A stretch of DNA of 64,000 nt from Desulfosporosinus sp. HMP52 (GTDB taxonomy: Bacteria; Bacillota; Desulfitobacteriia; Desulfitobacteriales; Desulfitobacteriaceae). Within the stretch, counting starts at the first letter, position 1. The number at the start of each line of letters is the position of its first letter. Both the position numbers and the translations under genes were made by a program. Below are positions 25,498 to 36,324 of the stretch, in pieces. The notes beneath the pieces were generated by a model. The model ran no database searches, had not been told where the DNA came from, and was given only the letters and a program-made list of their open reading frames with translations. The stretch covers positions 1 to 64,000 of the forward strand of contig NZ_JMGA01000022.1 of NCBI RefSeq assembly GCF_000765145.1, in the 5' to 3' direction.

Positions 25498-26799
25498 CTA
25501 ATCTTCTAATCCTAGTCGCTTAAAGATATCCTCCACGTGACGCAGATGATAGCCTAAATCAAATAAGCCTTGAATCTCCACTTTCGTCAAATACTTTAGA
25601 ACCCGACTATCCTCAGATACAACATCTATAAAATCCAGCCCTTGATCCCAGGCATGAAAAGCGTTTTGTTGAACCCAAGCGTAGGCCTCTTCTCTCATAC
25701 ATCCATGTTCAACAAGTGCCAAAAGTACCCGTTGAGATGATGTCAAGCCATAGGTCTTCTGGAGATTCTTCTTCATCTGATCATCACGAATTTTAAGTCC
25801 AGAAATAACCTTGGTCATCTGGCGAAGCATATGATCCAGCAAAATACAACTATCCGGGAGAATGATCCGCTCCACGGAAGAATGAGTCATATCCCGCTCA
25901 TGCCAAAGGGCAATATTTTCCATTGCTGCTAGAGCATTTCCTCTTAACAGCCTCGACATTCCGGACACTTGCTCGCAAATGATCGGATTACGCTTATGGG
26001 GCATTGCAGAAGAGCCCTTTTGACCTTCTGCAAAGGGTTCTTCAACTTCTAGGATATCGGTGCGTTGCAGGTTTCGGATTTCTGTGGCTATTTTTTCGAT
26101 AGAACCGCCAATCAGGGCTAAGGTAGTGACAAAATGGGCGTGTCTATCTCTTTGCAATATTTGATTACTTACCAGAGCATTTCCTAACTTCAGTTCCTGA
26201 CACACAGCCTCTTCTATTTCAGGAGAGACGTTAGCATAGGTTCCGACAGCGCCTGAAATTTTTCCCGCACTAACTGATTCTATAGCTTGGTCAAGACGTT
26301 CGCTTTGACGGTCAATCTCGGCAATCCATAAGGCTAGCTTCAAGCCAAAGGTAAGGGGCTCTGCATGAATGCCATGTGTCCGCCCGACCATTACTGTATA
26401 CTTACTCTCTAACGCTCGCTTAGCCAAGGCATCTCGTAACTCTTTTAAGTCTTTCTTAAGCAACAGCCCGGAATCTCTTAAGACAAGGCTTAATGCCGTG
26501 TCTTTAACATCGGAAGAGGTCAAGCCAAGGTGCAAATATTTCCCCGACTCCCCGATTTCCTCTACAACTGCTTGCAAAAAAGCAATTAGGTCATGGCGCA
26601 CGATAGCTTCAATTTCTAAAACCCTTTTCGGATTAACTTTGGCCTTTTCCCGAATTTCCTTCATAGCTCCTTGAGGGATCTCCCCCCGCTTAGCCATAAC
26701 CTCGGCGACTGCTAATTCAACTTGCAGCCAGCGGTCATATTCATATCCGTCCTGCCACAGTTTTCCCATTTCCTGATGCGTATATCGATCGAGCAACAA
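25498..26799 (-). CDS. purB: Adenylosuccinate lyase
   Basis: 433 residues, usual length. It removes fumarate from adenylosuccinate and SAICAR in purine synthesis. The fumarase/aspartase superfamily signature GSSAMPHKRNP (about 261-271) with the catalytic Ser loop is clear, as are the TSSDVKDTA and RTHGIHAEP segments with active-site His. It precedes purA in the same operon. Confidence 0.98.
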   Translation of the reverse strand: MLLDRYTHQEMGKLWQDGYEYDRWLQVELAVAEVMAKRGEIPQGAMKEIREKAKVNPKRVLEIEAIVRHDLIAFLQAVVEEIGESGKYLHLGLTSSDVKDTALSLVLRDSGLLLKKDLKELRDALAKRALESKYTVMVGRTHGIHAEPLTFGLKLALWIAEIDRQSERLDQAIESVSAGKISGAVGTYANVSPEIEEAVCQELKLGNALVSNQILQRDRHAHFVTTLALIGGSIEKIATEIRNLQRTDILEVEEPFAEGQKGSSAMPHKRNPIICEQVSGMSRLLRGNALAAMENIALWHERDMTHSSVERIILPDSCILLDHMLRQMTKVISGLKIRDDQMKKNLQKTYGLTSSQRVLLALVEHGCMREEAYAWVQQNAFHAWDQGLDFIDVVSEDSRVLKYLTKVEIQGLFDLGYHLRHVEDIFKRLGLED

Positions 26800-26861
26800 A
26801 CTTCGCCCCCAGTCATTCTTAACCCCTTAGATGGATCTAAATTGTTATACTTAATTACTAA

Positions 26862-28274
26862 CTATTCTTTAGCGACAATATCTCTGGCAACAACAATCCC
26901 TGTAGCCGAAGCCTGCATTAACCCACGGGTTATTCCTGCTCCGTCTCCTATGGCATATAACCTAGGTATGGTTGTTTCAAAATTAGGTGCAACTTTAACT
27001 TTAGATGAGTAAAATTTAACCTCTACCCCATATAATAGTGTGTTTTTCGAATACATACCAGGGGCAATTTTATCAAAGGCTTTCAACGTCTCAATAAGTG
27101 AAGTCAAGTAGCGTTCAGGGAGTACGTAACTGAGGTCTCCCGGAACAGCTGAACGAAGAGTTGGAACCGTTGTAGACTTCCGTAAGCGTTCCTCTGTGGT
27201 ACGTCTCCCTTGTAAAAGATCTCCTAAGCGCTGAACCATAACTCCTCCACCTGTCAGCATATTAGCCAATCGGGCGATATATCGTCCATATTCTATTGGT
27301 TGGTTAAAGGGTTCAGTGAAACGAGTGGACACTAATAAGGCGAAATTCGTATTCTTAGTTTTTTTAGTCGCATCGGCATAACTATGTCCGTTTACAACCG
27401 CAATATTCCCGTCATAGTGCTCTTCTGAGACTACACCACCGGGATTGACACAAAAGCTCCGTGTCTTCAAATCATAGGTGTCTGAATAATATACTAATTT
27501 AGGTTCATATAGTTCACGGGTTAGATGATCAATTATAGAATTAGGAACCTCAACACGTACACCTATATCCACCTCATTGTTTTCTGTTACGACACCCAAG
27601 CGAACTGTCTGATCAGCAAGCCAATTCGCTCCGCCTCGGCCAGGGGCAGCAACCACATAGCGGGCATACACTTCATCAAGTTCTTCCTCGCTTCGACGTT
27701 GAATAACAGCACCTATAGCACCTTCCGAGTCGGCAAGGATATTCTTTACCTCAGCAAGTTCCCAAAAAATTGTATTGGTCTTTTGCATGAGATGTTCATA
27801 CATACCTTTTAGGACATCGTAAGCCAGTTCCGTCCCTAAATGTCGAACTGGGCAATGAATCAAGGCAATATTGTGACGGGATGCCTCATACTCAATCTCT
27901 TCAACCCGACGGTTATCTAAACCATACACTGTTTCTTGAGCTCCGAAATGTCTGTAGATAGAATCAGCATAATCAATTAAATCCTGAGCTTGATCTTCTC
28001 TCATATATTCAACTAAACGACCGCCTACCGCTGGACTCAGAGACAGCTTTCCATCACTGAAAGCTCCTGCGCCAGACCACCCTCTGGTAATGGCACAGGG
28101 ATTACAGCCTCCGCAAACTCCTGTAGTACGCGCAGGACACTTTCGCTTTTCAATACTTCGCCCATTATCAACAATTAGAATTTTCAGTTCCTTATTATGC
28201 TTCGTTAACTCTAAGGCCGTAAAAATTCCGGCCGGACCGGCTCCGATAATTAAGACATCAACATTATGTTTCAA
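26862..28274 (-). CDS. NAD(P)/FAD-dependent oxidoreductase (COG2509 type)
   Basis: 470 residues. DVLIIGAGPAGIFTALEL (about 6-23) is the FAD-binding dinucleotide motif and YAIGDGAGITRGLMQASATG near the C-terminus is the second FAD motif. A Cys-rich segment KCPARTTGVCGGCNPCAI (about 45-62) is typical of this uncharacterised flavoprotein family. The physiological substrate is unknown. It lies upstream of purB-purA, separated by 62 bp, and may be on the same transcript. Confidence 0.9.
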   Translation of the reverse strand: MKHNVDVLIIGAGPAGIFTALELTKHNKELKILIVDNGRSIEKRKCPARTTGVCGGCNPCAITRGWSGAGAFSDGKLSLSPAVGGRLVEYMREDQAQDLIDYADSIYRHFGAQETVYGLDNRRVEEIEYEASRHNIALIHCPVRHLGTELAYDVLKGMYEHLMQKTNTIFWELAEVKNILADSEGAIGAVIQRRSEEELDEVYARYVVAAPGRGGANWLADQTVRLGVVTENNEVDIGVRVEVPNSIIDHLTRELYEPKLVYYSDTYDLKTRSFCVNPGGVVSEEHYDGNIAVVNGHSYADATKKTKNTNFALLVSTRFTEPFNQPIEYGRYIARLANMLTGGGVMVQRLGDLLQGRRTTEERLRKSTTVPTLRSAVPGDLSYVLPERYLTSLIETLKAFDKIAPGMYSKNTLLYGVEVKFYSSKVKVAPNFETTIPRLYAIGDGAGITRGLMQASATGIVVARDIVAKE

Positions 28275-28446
28275 TGGTTTTCCCTCCTAAGAGCCGTTAA
28301 TTTTTAGAATCATAAACAACCACATTCGCAAACAATTTCATCTTAACAATCTAGCCCCTCATTGTCAATGCAATTGTCGAACATTAATCTAAAAAATACA
28401 AAAAACATTCGACATTATGGAGTCGCTAATTGAACAAAAAAATATA

Positions 28447-28476
28447 CAAAAACCCCCTGCGAAAATTCGCAGGGGG
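28447..28476 (-). terminator. Terminator of dnaB
   Basis: On the minus strand CCCCCTGCGAA pairs with TTCGCAGGGGG and is followed by TTTTTG, 11 bp after the dnaB stop. Confidence 0.9.
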
Positions 28477-28486
28477 AGAATACGCC

Positions 28487-29821
28487 TTAAGCACTTTGAT
28501 GTTGTCGATCAAGATTTACAAACTTTGTGAACTCTTTAAGAAACCCTAACTCAACAGCACCTACAGGGCCGTTCCGGTGTTTAGCAATAATCAATTCCGC
28601 AATTCCCTTTTTCTCTGATTCCGGATGATAATACTCATCTCGATAAATAAAAGAAATCACATCTGCATCTGCTTCAATTGCCCCCGACTCAAGCAAATCT
28701 GACATAATCGGTCGTTTATCTTGGCGTTGTTCAACTCCTCGATTAAGCTGAGACAAAGCAATGACCGGCACTTTAAGTTCACGAGCCAGACCCTTAAGAG
28801 CTCTGGAGATCTGGGCAACTTCCTGCTGACGGCTCTCAGATTTTTTTCCAACCGACAAGAGCTGAAGGTAGTCAATAATTATCATCCCTAAATCATGCTC
28901 AGTCTTTAGTCTCCGGGACTTTGAACGAAGTTCCGCCAAAGAAATACCAACGGTATCATCAATAAAGATTGGCGCATCAGAAAGGGGCCCCACTGCCCGG
29001 GTCAACTTAGGCCAATCCGTATCTAATAGATCACCCGTCCTTACCCGTTGTTGGTCGACCATAGCCTCACCGCAGAGCATACGCTGAACCAACTGTTCCT
29101 TAGACATTTCTAGACTAAAAATTGCCACAGGCACCTTAGCGCGAACTGAGGCATTTTGGGCCATATTTAAAACCAGGGCCGTTTTACCCATCGAAGGTCG
29201 GGCTGCAATAATCACTAAATCTGAGGGTTGCCATCCCGAGGTCATTCTGTCTAAATCGGTGAAAAAGGTAGGAACACCTGTGAGATTTCCTTTATTAGCG
29301 TAAAGGTGTTCAATTTTTTCAAAAGTATCTAACAAAACATCACGAATCGCACTAAAACCATCTTTAACTCGTTGTCTGGACAAATCCAGAATCAGTTTTT
29401 CTGCTTCATCTAAAAGGGTATGGGCCTCTTCCCCGGGCTCATAGCCCCGTTCCAGAATACTGCTAGTTGCTCGAATAAGCTGCCGAAGAAGGGATTTTTC
29501 CGATACGATCCGCGCATAATATTCGACATTTGCAGCAGTAGGAACGGAACGAGCAATTTCAGAAATTGTAGTTATGCCGCCGACTTGTTCCAGTCGCCCT
29601 TGGCGGTGTAACGCCTCAGCAACACTGACCAGGTCAACCGGGTCCCCCTTTTCCGAGAGATCCCGAATTGCTGAAAACATTAAACGATGAGTGTCTCGAT
29701 AAAAGTCATCCGGTTGAAGCAGCTCAAAGACCGAACTTCCAGCCTCCGGATCAAGCATCATTGCTCCTAAGACCGCTTGTTCGGCCTCTAAATTCTGTGG
29801 TGGAACTTTTATCAGTTCCAT
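28487..29821 (-). CDS. dnaB: Replicative DNA helicase
   Basis: 444 residues, full length for the hexameric fork helicase (called DnaC in Bacillus). The N-terminal DnaB domain (VPPQNLEAEQAVLGAMML) is followed by the RecA-like domain with Walker A ARPSMGKTALVLNMA (about 207-221), Walker B LGMIIIDYLQLLS, and the arginine-finger region DLLESGAIEADADVISFIYRDEYY. No intein is present. Neighbours lonC and rplI match the usual rplI-dnaB order of Clostridia. Confidence 0.98.
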   Translation of the reverse strand: MELIKVPPQNLEAEQAVLGAMMLDPEAGSSVFELLQPDDFYRDTHRLMFSAIRDLSEKGDPVDLVSVAEALHRQGRLEQVGGITTISEIARSVPTAANVEYYARIVSEKSLLRQLIRATSSILERGYEPGEEAHTLLDEAEKLILDLSRQRVKDGFSAIRDVLLDTFEKIEHLYANKGNLTGVPTFFTDLDRMTSGWQPSDLVIIAARPSMGKTALVLNMAQNASVRAKVPVAIFSLEMSKEQLVQRMLCGEAMVDQQRVRTGDLLDTDWPKLTRAVGPLSDAPIFIDDTVGISLAELRSKSRRLKTEHDLGMIIIDYLQLLSVGKKSESRQQEVAQISRALKGLARELKVPVIALSQLNRGVEQRQDKRPIMSDLLESGAIEADADVISFIYRDEYYHPESEKKGIAELIIAKHRNGPVGAVELGFLKEFTKFVNLDRQHQSA

Positions 29822-29960
29822 ATTTTCTCTCCTCCGGTTCTACTCAGCGGGCACCAGGCCTTCAGCCCACAGGCTCCGCCATAATTGCTTTTAGGCTTTG
29901 ACCATTGTTAGCCAAGTATCCCTGCACATAAAAGAAGACAAAAAGGGCCTTTGGGAAAAG

Positions 29961-31877
29961 TTATAACTTTTCATCTTGTATAAAAATGTGGCTCATTGCC
30001 TCTTCAATGGTACTGACCGCTACAACTTCTATTCCTTGTAAACTTTGCGGTACATCCGCCATATTTTCTAATGGAATTAAAACCTTTCGAACTTCAACCT
30101 GCTTAGCACCGAAAATCTTTTCATAAATGCCGCCAACAGGTTTAACTTTGCCTTGGATGGAAATCTCACCTGTCACTGCCACATCTTGTCGAAGAGGCTG
30201 TTTTTTTAAAGCACTATAAATGGCTAGGGTGGTTGCCAGTCCAGCCGAAGGACCATCAATCTTCGCCCCGCCAATTACATTAACATGAACATCATAATTC
30301 CGGATATCTTCCCCTGTAAGGTCACGAATAACAGCGGCAGCATTAAAGACAGCATCCCGGGCCATACTTCCTGCTGTTTCATTAAACCGAATGGTCCCTT
30401 TACCTTCTAAGCCTGTAAAGGTAATCGCCTCAATCTCTAAAACAGAACCCAAAAAGCCTGCTACTCCCAGTCCTAACACTCTGCCGATTTCCACATTGCT
30501 TTGAACCTTACGGAAAATAAAAGGGGTAAGTCGGGCAGATCGCAGAACCTCATAAACATCTGCGCTTGTCACTCTTATCTCCTTTTGATCTGGGTTACGA
30601 TACCTAGCAAGGCCATAGGCGTCTGTCAAAATACTATTGGCCTTCCTCCCCTCAATAACGTATTCACTAATTATCTCAGGGACATTGTCGTCTAAAATCA
30701 CACCCAGCTTTTGACCTGCCTGGCGAATAATTTCTTGGACATCTTTCGGTTCCAAAGGGACAAAGAATACCTCAGAGCAGCGTGAACGTAGGGCTGGATT
30801 AAGCTCGCCAGGATCCCGGGTGGTGGCTCCAATGAGTACAAAATCTGCCGGAGCCCCCTCATCAAAAAGCTTCTTAATCCATTGTGGTATCTGCACATTA
30901 CCAGGATCATAGTAAGAGGAATCAAAAAAAGCCCGCTTATCTTCAAGTACTTTAAGAAGCTTATTCAAAAGCAAAGGATCCATTTCTCCAATTTCATCGA
31001 TGAAAAGAATCCCTCCATGAGCATCGCTTACTAAGCCCATTTTCGGTTCAGGAATACCTGTATCTGCTAAGTCATGCTTGGCACCTTGATAGATTGGATC
31101 GTGTACGGAACCTAAGAGAGGGTTGGTAACATCCCGAGGATCCCACCTTAAGGTTGTTCCATCTACTTCAACAAAGGGTGCATCCTTAGAAAAAGGAGAA
31201 AAGGAGCGTTTCTTAACTGTTTCCAAAGCAACCCTAGCCGCAGATGTTTTGCCTACTCCAGGAGGGCCATAAATAATCATATGTTGAGGATAGGGTGTTG
31301 CCAACTTTGCTAAGAGGGCCTGTACGGCAGCCTCCTGCCCAACAATTTCTTCTACTGCCTGAGGACGTAATACATCAATAGCGGATCGTTTAAGTGAAAT
31401 AGTATTCATCTTTTCCAGAATAGCCAATTTTTTAAGAGTTTGAGCATTTTCGGGGCCGGTAGTTTCTTTAAGCACATTCATTTTAATCTCTTTGACGTAA
31501 TCCTCATGACGTTCTTGCATCTTCTCGGAAACTACACGTTCCAGACGATCTTCAACAGCACGCCGTGCAATAAGGTCGGCAATTTGCTCTTCAACTTCAT
31601 CTAGCAATTGGGGTATTTCTTGCAGCTTTGGTATCCTTTGATCCGTAGGATCATCAGAGACAATTATCCTTAATCCTGCAACACGCTCGGTCAGTATATC
31701 CGAGCGCATCAACGCCAATGCCTCCAAGCGACTTGCCTTAAGCACTAGCTTATCAGTTCCATAATAATTTGAAAGCAACACATAAAGTGCTTCAACTTCC
31801 CGACTCCACTCTTCCTCATCTTGTAACCGGTCTCCGTGATTTGCTTGATTTAACCATTTTGTCAAAATCCCTTTCAT
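29961..31877 (-). CDS. lonC: LonC-type ATP-dependent protease
   Basis: 638 residues. It has an N-terminal non-canonical region with coiled coil (about 60-170) instead of the LonA substrate domain, an AAA+ module with Walker A GPPGVGKTSAARVAL (about 204-218) and Walker B GGILFIDEIGEMDP, and a C-terminal Lon protease domain with the catalytic Ser in KIDGPSAGLAT and Lys in GGIYEKIFGAKQ. Size and layout fit the LonC family found in endospore-forming Clostridia rather than LonA or the shorter LonB. It is likely a sporulation-linked quality-control protease; the substrate is unknown. It lies between rplI and dnaB. Confidence 0.88.
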   Translation of the reverse strand: MKGILTKWLNQANHGDRLQDEEEWSREVEALYVLLSNYYGTDKLVLKASRLEALALMRSDILTERVAGLRIIVSDDPTDQRIPKLQEIPQLLDEVEEQIADLIARRAVEDRLERVVSEKMQERHEDYVKEIKMNVLKETTGPENAQTLKKLAILEKMNTISLKRSAIDVLRPQAVEEIVGQEAAVQALLAKLATPYPQHMIIYGPPGVGKTSAARVALETVKKRSFSPFSKDAPFVEVDGTTLRWDPRDVTNPLLGSVHDPIYQGAKHDLADTGIPEPKMGLVSDAHGGILFIDEIGEMDPLLLNKLLKVLEDKRAFFDSSYYDPGNVQIPQWIKKLFDEGAPADFVLIGATTRDPGELNPALRSRCSEVFFVPLEPKDVQEIIRQAGQKLGVILDDNVPEIISEYVIEGRKANSILTDAYGLARYRNPDQKEIRVTSADVYEVLRSARLTPFIFRKVQSNVEIGRVLGLGVAGFLGSVLEIEAITFTGLEGKGTIRFNETAGSMARDAVFNAAAVIRDLTGEDIRNYDVHVNVIGGAKIDGPSAGLATTLAIYSALKKQPLRQDVAVTGEISIQGKVKPVGGIYEKIFGAKQVEVRKVLIPLENMADVPQSLQGIEVVAVSTIEEAMSHIFIQDEKL

Positions 31878-31929
31878 CAGGGGTCCCCTTTCACGAGAAC
31901 AGATTATTTGATATCAGATGAATCGAATT

Positions 31930-32376
31930 TTAGATTGAGCTTACATGTACCTGAAGCTTTGCAATTACCTCAGGATGAACCTTTACATTAACTTCATAAC
32001 TGCCAAGAGCTTTAATCGGTTCTTTCAGATCTAACTTCCGTTTATCTATTTCCACACCATGCTGTTTTTTTAAGGCATCGGCAATTTCTTTACTGGTTAC
32101 TGAGCCAAACAAACGGCCGCCTTCACCGGTTTTTGTTTTTACTTCTACTTTCAAGGTACTTAATTTATTCCCTAATAAAACAGCATCTTCTTTTTCTTTT
32201 ACTTTACGTCGCTCTTCAACAGCCTTTTTATGAGAAATATCGTTAATATTACCTGTTGTAGCTTCAACAGCCAATTTTTTAGGGAATAGAAAATTTCTTG
32301 CATATCCATCTGCAACCTCTAAGATCTGTCCTTTTTTGCCAGTTCCTTTTACATCAGCTTGAAGAATTACCTTCAT
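31930..32376 (-). CDS. rplI: 50S ribosomal protein L9
   Basis: 148 residues: an N-terminal rRNA-binding domain ([36 protein letters not shown]), a long connecting helix rich in Lys and Glu, and a C-terminal domain with [18 protein letters not shown]. Usual length. It lies 13 bp after the DUF2232 gene and is followed by lonC. Confidence 0.98.
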   Translation of the reverse strand: MKVILQADVKGTGKKGQILEVADGYARNFLFPKKLAVEATTGNINDISHKKAVEERRKVKEKEDAVLLGNKLSTLKVEVKTKTGEGGRLFGSVTSKEIADALKKQHGVEIDKRKLDLKEPIKALGSYEVNVKVHPEVIAKLQVHVSSI

Positions 32377-32389
32377 GAAAACTCCCCCT

Positions 32390-33334
32390 TTATGATTCTT
32401 CCGGTAGACGACGGAAATTCACAACTAGATCGAACAATCCAAATATAATAATGCTTACAAAGCTAAACATGAAATAAATTAAATTCAAGAAAATTAATAC
32501 CCATTTAAGGAGTCTGGGAATTTTCGGTGATTGCAACAGAAAAAGGTAGGCAGAAATTCCCAAGACAAGGGTTAAGGCCCCATAAATAACCATAAGATTA
32601 ATCCCTAGCCCCCGGATAAAAGCCCAAGAGAATTGATCCCCTAAGAGATAACAGGCAATTCCTAAAACTGCACCCCAAACTGCATACCAGGGAAGACGCC
32701 AGTGAGTAAACGGAACCCATTCTAAATCCTTTCTAAAAAGGCGCCTCACAAAATAAAAAACAAAACCAAATTCAATAATCGCTAAAATCGCTGCAATACT
32801 CGGAATGACTAAAGCATACATTTCAATTCCCTGTTGCAAAATATCTCGGATTTGCACCTCGTTTATCCCTTGCTGTCCCATAATCTCCAGCATACCGGAT
32901 GCTTGGTATTGTTCTATGGTTGTATTGATCATAGCACTTGCGGTATTAGCATCAATTCCCTGCACAATAAAAGGAAGGGTCTGAGCTACACCTAAGGTTC
33001 CTGCCAAGACAGCACTCCAAAAAAAATTCACCCGAACAGGCCACCCCTTTTGCCAGCCAAAAACTCCCAGTAAACCCGCCAGAGGTACGAAGCCCAGATA
33101 ACTAATTGCGTTTACCTGATAGACAAGCAAGGCGGCGATATAGCCAAGGGTTAAAAAGATGGAGGCAGTAAGCATTCCTTTACGACGACCTACGATAAAT
33201 ACACTAAACAATAAAAATACTTCCCAAAAAAATCCCCAGGTTCCCATAGCGATTCCCACAACCGGAAAGGTCATCAGAATTCCTCTCGCCAAGTAATCTT
33301 GTGCCATTTCATCACTAATAAACATTATCTCCAA
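32390..33334 (-). CDS. DUF2232 (YybS-like) membrane protein
   Basis: 314 residues with about eight hydrophobic segments and no signal peptide. Length, topology and position directly before rplI match the YybS/DUF2232 family of Firmicutes, whose biochemical role is unknown. Confidence 0.8.
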   Translation of the reverse strand: MEIMFISDEMAQDYLARGILMTFPVVGIAMGTWGFFWEVFLLFSVFIVGRRKGMLTASIFLTLGYIAALLVYQVNAISYLGFVPLAGLLGVFGWQKGWPVRVNFFWSAVLAGTLGVAQTLPFIVQGIDANTASAMINTTIEQYQASGMLEIMGQQGINEVQIRDILQQGIEMYALVIPSIAAILAIIEFGFVFYFVRRLFRKDLEWVPFTHWRLPWYAVWGAVLGIACYLLGDQFSWAFIRGLGINLMVIYGALTLVLGISAYLFLLQSPKIPRLLKWVLIFLNLIYFMFSFVSIIIFGLFDLVVNFRRLPEES

Positions 33335-33349
33335 CTTTCCCCATTAAAG

Positions 33350-33640
33350 TTAGTCCTCGGGAGCTAAGTAGCTTAATAATAAGCTCAAATCTCCCCATTG
33401 CTTTTCAAGACACATTTCATCCGTGATCTTTAAACTGTCTAAACGTTGCAATAACATACGATCAAGCCTTGAAAAATCAAAACCTAATCTTCTAGCTAAC
33501 AAATAACTCATTCCTACAAGATCTGCTAAACCCTGAATCATTTCATCTTCTGATCCACTTAAAGTTCCATGATGAACAAGCCACTGTGCCTGAATTAGAT
33601 TAACCTTTAGTTCATCAATAGCTTTTAATCCTTTAACCAC
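33350..33640 (-). CDS. MazG-like family protein
   Basis: 96 residues, helical. The segment DELKVNLIQAQWLV ... EMIQGLADLVGMSYLLARRLGFDF resembles the short MazG-like proteins near rpsR/yybS in Clostridia. The acidic residues that bind Mg in MazG pyrophosphatases are only partly present, so activity is uncertain. Confidence 0.7.
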   Translation of the reverse strand: MVKGLKAIDELKVNLIQAQWLVHHGTLSGSEDEMIQGLADLVGMSYLLARRLGFDFSRLDRMLLQRLDSLKITDEMCLEKQWGDLSLLLSYLAPED

Positions 33641-33902
33641 ATCTACTTCAATATCCAGAGATGCCCCCTCCTAATCTCCACCCATTTCAGAGGCCCCTAC
33701 TTCTGTCTAAGCAGGAGTTCCATGCTCTGCATAATTCTCATCTCAGCTTAGCTGCAACAGTTCCCAATCTGCAAAACTGTCAGAGAATACAAACCATGCC
33801 TACCAGATACAGTTCGTGATAAACCTATAAATCTCCTGCAGTTCTGATTAATGAAAATTTAACCATTGCATAACAATGTTAAAAGTATAAGGCAAAAATA
33901 CA

Positions 33903-33925
33903 AAAGGGAGCTCTCGCTCCCTTTC
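33903..33925 (-). terminator. Terminator of the rpsF-ssb-rpsR operon
   Basis: On the minus strand AAAGGGAGC, loop GAGA, GCTCCCTTT and a T-rich tail, directly after the rpsR stop. Confidence 0.85.
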
Positions 33926-33927
33926 TT

Positions 33928-34158
33928 CTACTCTACACTATATGGCAATAAAGCAATACTGCGAGCTCGTTTGATGGCCAATGTTACTTGGCGCTGATGC
34001 ATAGCGCAGTTTCCTGAAATACGACGAGGTAATATCTTACCACGATCCGTAACGTACTTACGAATTTTATGTGTCTCTTTGTAATCCATTGACTCTACTT
34101 TATCTACACAAAAACTGCACACCCGCTTACGTGGGCGACGTCCGCGTTCACGTTTCAT
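33928..34158 (-). CDS. rpsR: 30S ribosomal protein S18
   Basis: 76 residues, usual length. [49 protein letters not shown] is the family core. The CSFC pair near the N-terminus plus later Cys suggests the zinc-binding variant is at most partial. Last gene of rpsF-ssb-rpsR. Confidence 0.98.
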   Translation of the reverse strand: MKRERGRRPRKRVCSFCVDKVESMDYKETHKIRKYVTDRGKILPRRISGNCAMHQRQVTLAIKRARSIALLPYSVE

Positions 34159-34179
34159 ACTAATTCTCCCCTTCCCCTA

Positions 34180-34590
34180 TTAGAATGGGATGTCATCATC
34201 CAAATTTACTTCATGTCCAAAGGAACTATTTCCTCCAAAGGATCTCGATTCTGCGCTTCCGCCTCCACTGTCTTTCGGACTTAGGAAACGAACATCTTCA
34301 GCAATAACCTCTGTTACCCAGCGCTTTTGACCATCTTGTCCAGTGTACGAACGCACCTGAATTCGACCATCAACTGATGCCAGTTTCCCCTTAGCTAAAT
34401 AATTAGCACAGAGTTCAGCTAGCTGCCGATAAACCACGCAATTAATAAAGTCGGTATCTCTTTCCCCTTGAGAATTCTTATAATTGCGATCAATTGCCAA
34501 TGTAAAATTCGCAACTGCTACACCGGTTGGGGTGTATCGCAATTCGGGGTCTTTCGTCAAACGGCCTATCAAGATGACACGATTTAACAT
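34180..34590 (-). CDS. ssb: Single-stranded DNA-binding protein
   Basis: 136 residues. The OB fold starts [23 protein letters not shown], and the acidic C-terminal tip ends DDDIPF, the signal that recruits repair and replication partners. It lies between rpsF and rpsR, with 18 bp and 21 bp spacing, the classic order. Confidence 0.98.
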   Translation of the reverse strand: MLNRVILIGRLTKDPELRYTPTGVAVANFTLAIDRNYKNSQGERDTDFINCVVYRQLAELCANYLAKGKLASVDGRIQVRSYTGQDGQKRWVTEVIAEDVRFLSPKDSGGGSAESRSFGGNSSFGHEVNLDDDIPF

Positions 34591-34608
34591 ATATGCCCCC
34601 CCGCTCTA

Positions 34609-34896
34609 TTAGTCGTCTTTTCTAACGGTTAAGAAACGGATTACATCGTCGGATATTTTCATAACCCGCTCAATTTCTTGAGATGTACGGCCTTCACCTT
34701 CGAAATTCATAAGGATATATTGGCCCTCTTTGTAATCATCAATTTCATAGGCTAACCGACGTTTACCCCACTTTTCAACCGTTAAGTTAGCTCCGCCATT
34801 GCTAGCAACGAGCCCGGCTAAACGATCTACAAGTGCCGTAGTTGCCTCTTCATCCAAATCTGGACGAATGATATAAAGTAATTCATACGCTTTCAT
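34609..34896 (-). CDS. rpsF: 30S ribosomal protein S6
   Basis: 95 residues, usual length, starting MKAYELLYIIRPDLDEEA and with the WGKRRLAYEIDDYKEGQY signature. It binds S18 in the platform of the small subunit. First gene of rpsF-ssb-rpsR. Confidence 0.98.
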   Translation of the reverse strand: MKAYELLYIIRPDLDEEATTALVDRLAGLVASNGGANLTVEKWGKRRLAYEIDDYKEGQYILMNFEGEGRTSQEIERVMKISDDVIRFLTVRKDD

Positions 34897-34904
34897 ATTT
34901 GCAC

Positions 34905-34960
34905 CTCCCCTCGGACTAAACGGCCCCGACTTTACGGAGCAGGGATATTTAGACTACCAA
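34905..34960 (-). promoter_or_regulatory. rpsF leader, possible S6:S18 autoregulatory element
   Basis: The leader has a hairpin GCTCCG-TAAAGT-CGGGGC followed by CCG and GTCCGAGG near the ribosome site. rpsF leaders in many bacteria carry an S6:S18 binding structure with a conserved CCG, and this is the place to expect one. I cannot fold it well enough to be sure. Confidence 0.35.
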
Positions 34961-34966
34961 GCAGAA

Positions 34967-34995
34967 ATTATACCACTTCAAACTCTAAAAAGCAA
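34967..34995 (-). promoter_or_regulatory. Promoter of rpsF-ssb-rpsR
   Basis: TTGCTT and TATAAT with a 17-bp spacer on the minus strand, about 70 bp before the rpsF start. Confidence 0.7.
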
Positions 34996-35090
34996 CATTT
35001 TAAGATAACTTACCACATTCATAGTTTTTCTAGTTAAAATACAGGGCTCATTCTATACCTTAGCCCGATACTCCAAATCACTTCTATTCT

Positions 35091-36191
35091 CTATACATTA
35101 AAGCGGAAATGAACAATATCTCCATCATTCATAATGTACTCTTTGCCTTCCAAACGAACTAACCCTTTATCTCTGGCACCATTTAATCCGTTAAACTCAA
35201 CAAAATCTTTATAAGAAACCACTTCTGCTCGGATAAATCCGTGTTCAAAATCAGTATGAATTACCCCCGCAGCCTTTGGAGCTTTTGTTCCCTGATAAAT
35301 AGTCCATGCTTTCACTTCCATGGGTCCGGCGGTGAAAAACGTCATTAAACCCAACAAGTGGAAGGCAACGCGAATTAAGCGATCTAAACCAGATTCTTCA
35401 AGCCCTAAGTCTTCCAGGAAAGCGACTTTTTCATCTGCCTCGAGTTCCGCGATTTCCGCTTCAATTTGTGCGCAGACAACAACGACCTCCGCACCTTCTT
35501 CAGCGGCAATCTTCTGAACTTGTTGAACATAAGGATTATCAGCCGCTGTAGCTAACCCACTTTCACTAACATTAGCAACATAAAGCACCGGCTTTAGAGT
35601 CAAGAGTGGGAATCCCTTCAGAATCTCCCTCTCATCATCTGTAAAGGTCAAGGAACGGGCCCCTTTGCCTTGATTGAACACTTCCTTTAACCGTTCTAAA
35701 AGTGTAATTTCACTTTGTGCCTTTTTATCCCCCGTTTTTAGGAGTTTGGAGGTTCGATCTGAACGTTTCTCTATGCTCTCCATATCGGATAAGATTAATT
35801 CTAGATCAATGGTTTCTATATCTCGCTTTGGGTTTACATTACCTTCTACGTGGACAACATTCTCATCTTCAAAACACCGAACCACATGCACAATTGCGTC
35901 GACTTCACGAATATGAGATAAGAACTTATTACCTAAACCTTCTCCTTTACTTGCTCCTTTAACAAGTCCGGCTATGTCCACAAACTCCACAGTCGCTGGA
36001 ACAATCTTCTTCGGATTAACCATCTCTGCCAGCTTTTGCAAACGTGAATCAGGTACTTCTACCATTCCAACATTAGGATCAATGGTGCAAAAGGGATAAT
36101 TTGCGGCTTCAGCACCAGCTTGTGTAATAGCATTAAATAATGTCGACTTGCCGACGTTTGGCAAACCGACAATTCCTGCATGTAACGTCAT
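35091..36191 (-). CDS. ychF: YchF/Obg-like ATPase
   Basis: 366 residues from the ATG of [17 protein letters not shown], chosen because GAGGAGG lies just upstream; an extra 8-codon extension has no ribosome site. It is a TRAFAC P-loop protein that prefers ATP: Walker [10 protein letters not shown] (about 8-16), [12 protein letters not shown] switch [18 protein letters not shown]alker B/switch II, a coiled-coil insertion and a C-terminal TGS domain ending in DIVHFRFNV. It binds ribosomes and has a role in stress. Confidence 0.96.
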   Translation of the reverse strand: MTLHAGIVGLPNVGKSTLFNAITQAGAEAANYPFCTIDPNVGMVEVPDSRLQKLAEMVNPKKIVPATVEFVDIAGLVKGASKGEGLGNKFLSHIREVDAIVHVVRCFEDENVVHVEGNVNPKRDIETIDLELILSDMESIEKRSDRTSKLLKTGDKKAQSEITLLERLKEVFNQGKGARSLTFTDDEREILKGFPLLTLKPVLYVANVSESGLATAADNPYVQQVQKIAAEEGAEVVVVCAQIEAEIAELEADEKVAFLEDLGLEESGLDRLIRVAFHLLGLMTFFTAGPMEVKAWTIYQGTKAPKAAGVIHTDFEHGFIRAEVVSYKDFVEFNGLNGARDKGLVRLEGKEYIMNDGDIVHFRFNV

Positions 36192-36324
36192 GTCAGACCT
36201 CCTCATAATACGCAAACAAACTATCTTAACCGATTATATGTGATGTTTTCATACACTGCAACCATTCAGCTCATTCAATCACGATACCCCAGATCTAAAA
36301 TATAGTCGACCTTGGTCTCAGGTT